Positions 6,724 to 13,688 of a DNA stretch of 17,219 nucleotides are shown one piece after another. Both the position numbers and the translations under genes were made by a program. The stretch lies in assembly GCA_034432855.1 (NCBI GenBank), contig DAOUBA010000069.1, positions 1 to 17,219 of the forward strand. Reading direction: 5' to 3'. The stretch's first letter is position 1. Each line of letters begins with the position of its first letter. The notes below the pieces were generated by a model that did not search any database, had not been told where the DNA came from, and worked only from the letters and a program-made list of their open reading frames with translations. Origin of the DNA: DAOUBA01 sp034432855. Lineage in GTDB: Bacteria > Chloroflexota > Anaerolineae > B4-G1.

Positions 6724-9700
6724 CTAATCCGCGATCGTGAACAGTCTCCCGTCCGCCCGCCCGAACACTTCGGGGAAGTAGAACTCGTGCGCCGTGGTGG
6801 GGATGACGCGGTACTCCCCCGGCAGCGTGGCGCGGAAGGTGTAGGTGTACTCATACGTGCCCGCCGGCAAATAGTCGGCAAAGAGCACCACCCTGTCGTC
6901 GCGCATCTCGCTGCGGCTGTACCAGCGCCACCACCAGTAGTAAAAATCATACCACCCCTTGTCCTCCGTCTCACGGTACAGCCCCGGTTGCTGTTCCAGC
7001 AAACTTGTCGTCGCCAGGCTCGTATCAACCGGCTCGGCGCCGGCAGGCAGCGGGTCTTCGACCACGACGTAGTACAGGTCGTGCGGGGCGATGATGGTGA
7101 GCCGTACCTGCACCGTCTCGCCCACCTGCGCCGATGTGACCTCCGGGCACTTGGGCCCGTCGGTGCAGGCGGGATCGGTGTAACGCCGCGAGACGATGAT
7201 GCCGCGATTCAATGGCTCGATCTCCTCCACCGGCAGGTAGACCTTGAGGTGGGCGGTGTAGTAGAGCCGTCCTTCTCCCGGCCCACGCCCGATCGTCAGC
7301 CGGTTGCCCACGTCGGCGAGCAGGTCGGCGACGGCAACCCGCAAGTGCACCGGCTCATCCACGGTGTCGGGCGTCACGCGGCCCTGCGCCAGGCTGCGGT
7401 CGTTGAGCCAGACGCCGTAATCGTACTGCCCGCGCAGTTCGCCGGTGACCGCCATCCAGTCGGTGAGCGCGATTAGCGCCCAGGCGGTCTCTTGCGTCGT
7501 CTCCCAGATGCCGTCGCGGCGGGCGACCATCAGCCAGCGCACGACGTTGGGGATGAGCGCGTTCTCGGGATCGAGCCGCGCCAGTGCGTCGAGGATGACG
7601 GCGGTGGAGCGGGTGTCGGTGTTCATCGCCCACCGGTCATAGTTGGCTTCCTCCCAGTGCGCTCCGGTGGCGCTGAGGATGGCCGCGTTTCGGATGTCGG
7701 AGAGAAGCGTGGCGATGCGCCGGTCGCCTCCGTCCATCAGTCCCAGCGTCAGGGCCAGGAAGGCGCGTCCATAATGGGAGAGTTTCTCGCGGCGATCGTA
7801 CAGGTCACCCGCGTACTCGCTTGCCACGCCGGTCTCACCCGTCTCCGCCAGGACGTAGAGCAACCACGCCTGCCGGTTGGCCTCGCGGTACGAATCCAGA
7901 TCGCGGGCGCTGACCAGAGCGCTCTTGAGGAATGCGATCCCGCGCTCGAGCACGTCCGAGCGCACGGCGAAATCGGCCTGGCGCGCCTTGACCAGCGCAA
8001 AGACGACGTAGGCGGTGAGGTAGGGGTTGCTCTCGCCATCCCACCACCAGCCCCAGCCGCCGTCGGCGTGCTGCTGGCTGTACAGTTTCTCCAATCCCTC
8101 TTGTACCAGCCCAGGCAGCCTGCTCTCCAGTTCCTGATCCCTGATCCCCAGTTTCTTGAGCGCTTGATACGTCAGCACGTTGGGCAGGAAGCGGCTCACC
8201 GTCTGCTCGGTGCATTCGTAGGGGAAATGCTCAAGGTAGGTCAGACCATCCACCATGCCGGCGGCAAGCGACGGATCGAGGCGGATGGCGAGTTCTCCTT
8301 GGCGGTCGTCGTATTTGGGCGGCAGGGCCACGACTTCGGTGCGCGCCTCTTCGCCTACCAGTTGCCCGCCGGTGCCGACGATTTCGGGTGCGGTGTAGCG
8401 ATAGACCAGGAGCGTCCCCCCGGGGCCGGTGGTCAGGCGCGGGCGGGCGGCATCGGCGTACTCGCCGGCGACGGCGCTCATGCTCACGTCTACTGCTTCC
8501 ACATCCTCCGCCACCGTCACCCACCACATCACTTTCTCCTCGCTGTGCGCTGCGACCCTGATGCGCCGACTTGCCTCCTCGCTGATTTGAATCCCCGCCG
8601 CGTGCAGCGTCACCTCCACATCCAGGTTCTCGTCCGTATTGTTGCTCACCAGCGCGGCCAACTGGGCGCGGTCGCCGACGACGAAGAAGCGCGGCGTGAC
8701 CGGGCGCACGATGAGCGGTTTGGTCACCAGCAGGTCCACTGTCCGCTCGCCGACCTTCGTATCGGCGGTGACGCCGACGCCGCGCAGAACCCAGGTGGTG
8801 AGGTTATCCGGGAGTTTGACCTCTACCGCGGCGCGGCCATTGCGGTCGGTCACGACGGCAGCATTCCAGTAGGCGGTATCGGCGAATTCTTCGCGCAGTT
8901 CGACGCCGGGCGGGAGCGCTGTTCCCTTTTCCGCGTCGGCATATCCCTCGACGCCGGCTGCTGCCACCACTGTGGCTGCCACCGGCATAGCGGCGGGCAC
9001 CTCGCCCTCGCCGCCGCTCATCCCCAGTGCCCGCTGTTCGAGGGTCAGTGCCTCCATTTGCTCCTCTATCAGCCGGTTGACCGAGATGACCAGCCCGCTG
9101 GCGGTCGAGACGCCCAGGCCGCGCCGCCCATAGAAGGCGTTGAGGATCGCATCCGGCTCGCGCGGCATCAGGCTGAGCACCGCCTTGTCCACCAGGTCGA
9201 GCGAGAAGGACGCCTGCACGGGCGCGCCTGTGGCATCGCGGGCCTCGACCGCGAACGAGACGGTATCGCCTGGCCGTGCTTGCGCGACGCTCGGAGTCAG
9301 CGTGATGCTCAACTCCTGCAGCACCGGCTCCACGGTCAACACGACGTAGCCCACTTTGTGTGCGGCCACCCGCTCGGTCTCGTCGGGGCCTTTGACGATG
9401 ACAGCAGAGACGTAGATGTTGGGCGCGTGCCCGGCGGTGAGCGGCAGCCGGTAGACGGTCGAGTTCGACTCCAGCCGCACGACCTCTTGCTGCAGGATGC
9501 CGCCGCGCTCGACCGTGATCCATGCCCACTGCTCGCCGGCAAACGGGCTGGGGATGAGGATTTCGGCGGTCTCGCCGGGGCGATAGGTTGTCTTGTCGCT
9601 GATGAGCGTGATGCGGTCGTTGTTCTCGCGCCGCCAGGAGACGTATTCTTTGCCGGCAACCCATACCCAGGTTGAACTGCGCACCAACCGCTCGCGGGCG

Positions 9701-12700
9701 TCGCGCCCGCTGACGATGACGCGGTAGGAGCCGCCCTGCGGCGGGACGAAGGTGACCACGCCCTCGGCGTTCTCGTCGGTCGCCAGCGTGCCGCTATAAA
9801 CTGGTATGTCTTGCGTCGTCCACTCCCACCTGCCGCCGGATTCGTCCTCCACGAAGGTGTTGATCCATTCGCGGCGATAGACCTCGGCGAAGAGGGCGCG
9901 GTTGGGCACGCGTTCGCCGGCCCAGTTCACCGTCACCACGTCCACCGCCATCTCGTCGCCGGCGCGGCCCACGTACTGCTGCGGCGCCAGGCCGACGTAA
10001 AAATCGCCCTTGTGAACGATGATGTCGCTGCGTCCAGAGATGACCTGCCCGTCGCGCCCGTAGACCGTTGCCTCGACCGTCAGCCGCTGCCCGCCGGTCA
10101 TGACCTCGCGCGGCAGGGCGATGGTGAGGCGGCCCTGATCGTCGGTGGTACCTGCGCCGCTGAGGATGACGTTGGGCGCCGGCGGCTCGAACCACCAGCA
10201 CCAGCGGCAGACCCAGGGGTCGTCCTCGTCGCCGAAATCGTAACGGCCGAACTGCACGGGCGCAAAGGTATAGGGAGTGGCGAGGACATTCCACGCTACA
10301 TCCACACCGGCGACCGGGCCGCCGAAGAAGTAGCTCACCTGTACCTCGGCCCGCGTTGCCTCTCCGGCGGCCAATTCGGCCTGCGCGGGGGTCACGGTGA
10401 CCTCGAACTCGGGCGGGCGATACGCGGCGACCTGGAAATCGGCGGAGAACGTTTCATCGCCGAGCGAGGCGACGATGCTGTAGGGGCCCAGCGCGGCGTT
10501 CTCGGAAAGCGTCAGTTCGTCGTGAAAAGCGCCGTACTCGTCGAGCGGCAGTCCGGCGCGGTAGACCTCGTTCCCTTCGACATCGTACACGGTGACGTCC
10601 ACCGTGCCCCGGCCCGGCAGGCTATAGCGCACGTCGTCCTCGGCGCGGACGATGCCGCGGAAGTAGACGATCTGGCCGGGGCGGTAGATCGGCCGGTCGG
10701 TGTAGATGTAGGCGCGATGGGCGACTCGCCCGTAAGAGGCTTCCAGGCCGAAATCCCACGGGCTGATACCGGCGCTCCAATCCCAGCCGGAGCCACCCAG
10801 CACGAACGGCTCCCGGCCCACGATGTAGAAGGTATCGTAATACACGCCGCCTACAGCGAAACGCGCCAGGCCGTCGGCATCGGTAGTCTGTGTGCCGAAG
10901 GAAACCGAGCCGCCATAGTTGTAGGCCTCGAGTGCCAGCCCACTCGCAGGCCGCCCGGTCGCCAGGTCGGTGGCCCAGACCCACATTTCGTCCGGGCTCA
11001 TCTTGAGCGTCAGATTGTAGCGGGAGACGGCGAGGAGTTTGCGGTGGTTCCAATTGTCGTACTGCACGTCGGGAGCGTGTACTTCCAGCAAGTAGAGACC
11101 CGGCTCCAGTGCACCGCCGTCGGCGGCAAGGTCGAGCCAGAGGTATTGCATCTTGTTGAGCGCCGCTTCGACCGGCACATGCCATTCGCGGATGGGCCGA
11201 CCGGTGGGATTGTACCCCCACCAGTCCTGTTGGGCGCGGAAGAATTCCGGCATCTCGAGCCGATACAGGCGCAGGTCGAGCCGGGTGGTGTTGAGAGCGC
11301 CGGCCAAGACGCGCGCCGGTTGATGTGCGTCGAGTGTGCCGAGTTGGCCGGGCACGCGCAGTTCCACCCACGGGTCGAGCGGCGCGGTGCGGAAGCGCAC
11401 GGTCATCTCCTGCCCGGTCGTGTTCCCGTAGGGGTCGGCAATGTTCGGGCCGATACGTACCTCATAGTCGGTCGAGGGCTGCGCGCCAAAGTTCAGGACG
11501 AACGAGTTGTCGTAGGTGTTGAAGTAGGTATAGACCAGGCTGGGCGAGAGCGGCGGGGTCATCTCCAGGTTGGGCATCACCGTGTCGGGGTTGATCGGCG
11601 CGTTGAAGTAGATGACGAACGCGGTGTAGGGTGGAGCGTCCCGTTGCCCATCGTATGGCTCAGTGCGCAGGATACGCGGGAGTGGGACGGTGTTGAATTC
11701 CCATTCGTAGGGTTCGCGCATGCCCTCGCCACCCGCAATACTCCGTACACCGGCATCCACGCGCACGGTGTAAGTGGTATCGAACTCCAGGCGCTCGGTG
11801 GGAGTAAAGGTCAATGTCGCGTCCTCTACCGCGAGCGAACCTGGAATCTCCCGCCGTCCGTTGGACAGGTGGAAGGCAGCGCGGGCGGAATCGGCATCCA
11901 CCGGCATGTTGAACGTGACCTGCACGGCGGTTTCGATGCCGACCAGCGTGGAATCCTCGGCGGGCGAGACCCACACGACCTCCGGCGGCTGGGTGGTGAA
12001 TGACCAGGCGTACTCTTCGGCCAGGACGCCGCCGGTGGTATCGGTCAACCCTGCGGCGATGCGCGCGGTGTAGCGCGTGCCGCCGGCCAGCGGCCGGGAG
12101 GGGGTGAAGACATAGATCGAGGTGTTGAGCCACTCTCCCGTTCCCTCGATGGGCGGGTCGAGGGTGAGCGGCTGCGGCAGGTCGGTGTACGCCGGGTCGC
12201 TGACCGCCATCAGCGGGACGACAGGGCGGTTAAAGATCACGGTGATCGAGGTGTCGGCCTCCACGTCCTCGGCGTCGGGCGCGGGGATCACCTGGGCGAC
12301 CTCCAGGTAGCCGACGGTGCGGAAGCGGAAGCGGTAAGCGCCGTCGAGCACATTGCCGTCGGCGGCCCTGGCTGTGGCCCCCACAGTCACCAGATACTCG
12401 GCATCGCGCGCCAGGTGACGGGCGGGTTTGAAGCGCACGGTGCGTTCGTCGGCCCATTCGACGCGGCCCTCCACCTGTGGGCTGATCTGGAGGGCGGCTT
12501 CGACCGAGTCCCTGTCCATCGCCCGGTCGAAGACGAGTTCGATGACGCCGTCGGGCGGCAGTGCCTCGCCGCGTTCGGGGGTGCGCTGGATGACGATCGG
12601 CGCGACGTTGCCGGGCGGGGGCGGGGTGTAGGGGGGCGTGGTGGGAGCCGGCGTGGGTTGCGCCCTCAGGCGGCACGCGCCTGCGAGCAGGACGAGCAGG

Positions 12701-12741
12701 GTGATGATCGTCAGGGTTCTGTAGGTGGTCGGGTTTTTCAT
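6724..12741 (-). CDS. Thioester alpha-2-macroglobulin, secreted, probable lipoprotein
   Basis: This is a giant protein of about 2005 aa in the bacterial alpha-2-macroglobulin family, broad protease traps that bind an attacking protease covalently through a thioester. The signal peptide ends LLVLLAGAC (Cys23; the lipobox is slightly off consensus because -3 is Ala) and is followed by a Pro/Thr-rich linker (29-43). Four Big_5/SbsA-type Ig-like domains follow at about 49-142, 145-251, 252-352 and 353-453. The macroglobulin core carries the hallmark YTDRPIYRPGQ at 680-690. The bait-region/MG7 zone spans about 950-1250, the A2M domain about 1280-1370 (KLPDNLTTWVLRG), and the thioester motif YECTEQ has Cys1510 and Gln1513. 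The C-terminus YFPEVFGRADG is typical of bacterial members. ATG 12741 is chosen for its perfect AAAGGAGG seven bases upstream; the open frame to 12948 is not coding. Most bacterial relatives are about 1500-1900 aa, so this one is long. No pbpC neighbour is present. Confidence 0.93.
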   Translation of the reverse strand: MKNPTTYRTLTIITLLVLLAGACRLRAQPTPAPTTPPYTPPPPGNVAPIVIQRTPERGEALPPDGVIELVFDRAMDRDSVEAALQISPQVEGRVEWADERTVRFKPARHLARDAEYLVTVGATARAADGNVLDGAYRFRFRTVGYLEVAQVIPAPDAEDVEADTSITVIFNRPVVPLMAVSDPAYTDLPQPLTLDPPIEGTGEWLNTSIYVFTPSRPLAGGTRYTARIAAGLTDTTGGVLAEEYAWSFTTQPPEVVWVSPAEDSTLVGIETAVQVTFNMPVDADSARAAFHLSNGRREIPGSLAVEDATLTFTPTERLEFDTTYTVRVDAGVRSIAGGEGMREPYEWEFNTVPLPRILRTEPYDGQRDAPPYTAFVIYFNAPINPDTVMPNLEMTPPLSPSLVYTYFNTYDNSFVLNFGAQPSTDYEVRIGPNIADPYGNTTGQEMTVRFRTAPLDPWVELRVPGQLGTLDAHQPARVLAGALNTTRLDLRLYRLEMPEFFRAQQDWWGYNPTGRPIREWHVPVEAALNKMQYLWLDLAADGGALEPGLYLLEVHAPDVQYDNWNHRKLLAVSRYNLTLKMSPDEMWVWATDLATGRPASGLALEAYNYGGSVSFGTQTTDADGLARFAVGGVYYDTFYIVGREPFVLGGSGWDWSAGISPWDFGLEASYGRVAHRAYIYTDRPIYRPGQIVYFRGIVRAEDDVRYSLPGRGTVDVTVYDVEGNEVYRAGLPLDEYGAFHDELTLSENAALGPYSIVASLGDETFSADFQVAAYRPPEFEVTVTPAQAELAAGEATRAEVQVSYFFGGPVAGVDVAWNVLATPYTFAPVQFGRYDFGDEDDPWVCRWCWWFEPPAPNVILSGAGTTDDQGRLTIALPREVMTGGQRLTVEATVYGRDGQVISGRSDIIVHKGDFYVGLAPQQYVGRAGDEMAVDVVTVNWAGERVPNRALFAEVYRREWINTFVEDESGGRWEWTTQDIPVYSGTLATDENAEGVVTFVPPQGGSYRVIVSGRDARERLVRSSTWVWVAGKEYVSWRRENNDRITLISDKTTYRPGETAEILIPSPFAGEQWAWITVERGGILQQEVVRLESNSTVYRLPLTAGHAPNIYVSAVIVKGPDETERVAAHKVGYVVLTVEPVLQELSITLTPSVAQARPGDTVSFAVEARDATGAPVQASFSLDLVDKAVLSLMPREPDAILNAFYGRRGLGVSTASGLVISVNRLIEEQMEALTLEQRALGMSGGEGEVPAAMPVAATVVAAAGVEGYADAEKGTALPPGVELREEFADTAYWNAAVVTDRNGRAAVEVKLPDNLTTWVLRGVGVTADTKVGERTVDLLVTKPLIVRPVTPRFFVVGDRAQLAALVSNNTDENLDVEVTLHAAGIQISEEASRRIRVAAHSEEKVMWWVTVAEDVEAVDVSMSAVAGEYADAARPRLTTGPGGTLLVYRYTAPEIVGTGGQLVGEEARTEVVALPPKYDDRQGELAIRLDPSLAAGMVDGLTYLEHFPYECTEQTVSRFLPNVLTYQALKKLGIRDQELESRLPGLVQEGLEKLYSQQHADGGWGWWWDGESNPYLTAYVVFALVKARQADFAVRSDVLERGIAFLKSALVSARDLDSYREANRQAWLLYVLAETGETGVASEYAGDLYDRREKLSHYGRAFLALTLGLMDGGDRRIATLLSDIRNAAILSATGAHWEEANYDRWAMNTDTRSTAVILDALARLDPENALIPNVVRWLMVARRDGIWETTQETAWALIALTDWMAVTGELRGQYDYGVWLNDRSLAQGRVTPDTVDEPVHLRVAVADLLADVGNRLTIGRGPGEGRLYYTAHLKVYLPVEEIEPLNRGIIVSRRYTDPACTDGPKCPEVTSAQVGETVQVRLTIIAPHDLYYVVVEDPLPAGAEPVDTSLATTSLLEQQPGLYRETEDKGWYDFYYWWWRWYSRSEMRDDRVVLFADYLPAGTYEYTYTFRATLPGEYRVIPTTAHEFYFPEVFGRADGRLFTIAD

Positions 12742-12748
12742 CGGGATT

Positions 12749-12756
12749 CCTCCTTT
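12749..12756 (-). promoter_or_regulatory. Ribosome binding site of the alpha-2-macroglobulin gene
   Basis: AAAGGAGG on the minus strand lies seven bases before ATG 12741. This is an ideal Shine-Dalgarno and fixes the start well inside the longer open frame. Confidence 0.9.
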
Positions 12757-12794
12757 GGGCGTGGGGCTACATTTCACGCTCCACCGCCTTACAA

Positions 12795-12803
12795 AGTATA
12801 TCA
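12795..12803 (-). promoter_or_regulatory. Possible extended -10 promoter of the alpha-2-macroglobulin gene
   Basis: On the minus strand TGATATACT (12803-12795) fits the extended -10 form TGnTATAAT with one mismatch in the hexamer. No good -35 box lies 16-18 bp upstream; a TTGACC only seven bases upstream is too close to serve. Transcription would start near 12788, giving a leader of about 47 nt. Confidence 0.5.
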
Positions 12804-12941
12804 CAGTGGTCAAGATCGCGGTACGGACACGCGGCCTGCTTTTAGACGCCGGGAGGGTCGGGAAGGTTCCATCTTGTCGGGGAGGCAATGGGAACAGCAT
12901 TTGCGGGCGATTGAGATCGGCCGAACAACGTGCGACGCTCC

Positions 12942-12970
12942 TTGACATTCTCTCCGCTGTATTCTACAAT
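12942..12970 (+). promoter_or_regulatory. Sigma-70 promoter of hicBA
   Basis: Perfect TTGACA (12942-12947), an optimal 17-bp spacer and TACAAT (12965-12970, five of six consensus bases). The expected start is near 12977, which coincides with the GGAGG ribosome binding site at 12977-12981, so the leader before the hicB ATG is only about 11 nt. A HicBA operator would be expected to overlap this site, but I see no clear palindrome. Confidence 0.85.
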
Positions 12971-12987
12971 AGCGATGGAGGCGTCAA

Positions 12988-13218
12988 ATGGAAATCTACG
13001 ATTTCAAAATCTTGCTAGAACCTGACGAAGAAGGGGGAGGGTACGTGGTATCTTGCCCGGCGTTGCCCGGCTGTTACACCCAGGGCGATACGATAGACGA
13101 GGCGTTGGAAAACATCAAGGAAGCCATTTTGTTGTGCCTGGAGGATCTGCAAGACAACGGTCTGCCCATCCCCGATATGTCCCGGACGATGATCAGCAGT
13201 GTAGCGGTTGCGGTATGA
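12988..13218 (+). CDS. hicB: HicB-family antitoxin (short form)
   Basis: This is a 76-aa protein with the HicB signature. YVVSCPALPGCYTQGDTIDE (19-38) followed by ALENIKEAI is the partial RNase H-like fold that binds and neutralises HicA. It is preceded by GGAGG with six bases of spacing. Unlike longer HicB proteins, it stops soon after the fold (NGLPIPDMSRTMISSVAVAV) and has no C-terminal helix-turn-helix or ribbon-helix-helix DNA-binding domain. Autorepression, if any, would have to work differently or through another protein. Its stop overlaps the hicA start as ATGA, so antitoxin is made first and toxin translation is coupled. Isolated HicB-like proteins of this size also exist, but the adjacent HicA makes the pair convincing. 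Confidence 0.9.
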   Translation: MEIYDFKILLEPDEEGGGYVVSCPALPGCYTQGDTIDEALENIKEAILLCLEDLQDNGLPIPDMSRTMISSVAVAV

Positions 13219-13448
13219 GTCCGAAACTGCCCGTTGTATCGGGTCGCCAGGTCGTGAAAGCGCTGCAACTTGTGGGGTACCAGGTTGTCCGACAGCGCGG
13301 AAGTCACATTCGTCTCCGCGACGAAACTGACCCCAAGCATCTCCCTGTGACCGTCCCAGACCACAAAAGCATCAAGCCGGGACTGCTGCGCAAAATCCTG
13401 CGCGATGCTGACTTGACGGTGGAGAGATTCCTGGATTTGCTTGAATAG
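13215..13448 (+). CDS. hicA: HicA-family toxin (mRNA interferase)
   Basis: This is a 77-aa protein of the HicA/YcfA family, small proteins with a double-stranded-RNA-binding-like fold that cleave mRNA independently of the ribosome and stop growth when free of HicB. The family core is intact: GRQVVKALQLVGYQVVRQRG then SH with the catalytic His31, followed by VPDHKSIKPGLLRKILRDAD (47-66). The start ATG 13215 overlaps the hicB stop. An open frame in the same phase extends back to 13053, but it is only the shadow of hicB. With all conserved residues present, the toxin looks active. The gene ends just before a terminator at 13453-13480. Confidence 0.92.
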   Translation: MSPKLPVVSGRQVVKALQLVGYQVVRQRGSHIRLRDETDPKHLPVTVPDHKSIKPGLLRKILRDADLTVERFLDLLE

Positions 13449-13452
13449 ATTT

Positions 13453-13480
13453 GGCCGGTCCATTGAGCCGACCGGCTTTT
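13453..13480 (+). terminator. Intrinsic terminator after hicA
   Basis: GCCGGTC (13454-13460) pairs with GACCGGC (13470-13476) around a 9-nt loop, followed by TTTT. It begins five bases after the hicA stop. The T-tract is short, so termination may be partial. Confidence 0.7.
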
Positions 13481-13522
13481 CCAAGCCTCACCGGTTTCTG
13501 ACCTCACCCATCCCCGCCCCGG

Positions 13523-13562
13523 CCCTCCCCTTCCCTCTCCGTTGCGGAGAGGGAAGGGAGGG
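13523..13562. repeat. C-rich/G-rich long hairpin in the hicA-macA intergenic space
   Basis: CTTCCCTCTCCG (13530-13541) pairs perfectly with 13545-13556 across a 3-nt loop. After one bulged C (13529) a further 6 bp pair (13523-13528 with 13557-13562). The flanks at 13502-13520 and 13563-13585 stay strongly pyrimidine- and purine-rich, so one strand is almost all C/T and then almost all G/A. There is no T-tract. It looks like a dispersed intergenic palindrome rather than a gene-specific terminator. The rest of 13449-13688 holds no other gene; a TACACT at 13653-13658 is a weak -10 candidate for the next operon, without a matching -35. Confidence 0.7.
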
Positions 13563-13676
13563 TGAGGGAGGGGTTGGGAGAGGTCAAATAAGCCTCGCAC
13601 AGTCTCCATCTTCCACCCGCTAGACCTCCATCATTTCTCCACAACTTTCCGGTACACTGCAAGCAGATTCCAAAAC

Positions 13677-13682
13677 AGGAGG
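13677..13682 (+). promoter_or_regulatory. Ribosome binding site of the MacA-like gene
   Basis: AGGAGG lies six bases before ATG 13689, a full-strength site that fixes the start. Confidence 0.85.
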
Positions 13683-13688
13683 CATTTC

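Noticed and set aside
7492..12003. Two long plus-strand open frames (727 and 730 codons) antisense to the macroglobulin gene
   Set aside because: They are His/Arg/Gly-rich with no recognisable domain, and are the expected mirror frames of a GC-rich gene.
12742..12948. Macroglobulin reading frame extended to 12948
   Set aside because: The extension precedes a clear signal peptide and crosses the ideal AAAGGAGG site, the probable promoter and the -35 box of hicBA.
13053..13214. N-terminal extension of hicA back to 13053
   Set aside because: The sequence is the shifted frame of hicB; ATG 13215 gives a protein of normal HicA length with an ATGA overlap.
13636..13658. Promoter for the exporter operon at TACACT 13653-13658
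   Set aside because: No acceptable -35 box lies 16-18 bp upstream and there is no extended -10; too weak to list as a feature.
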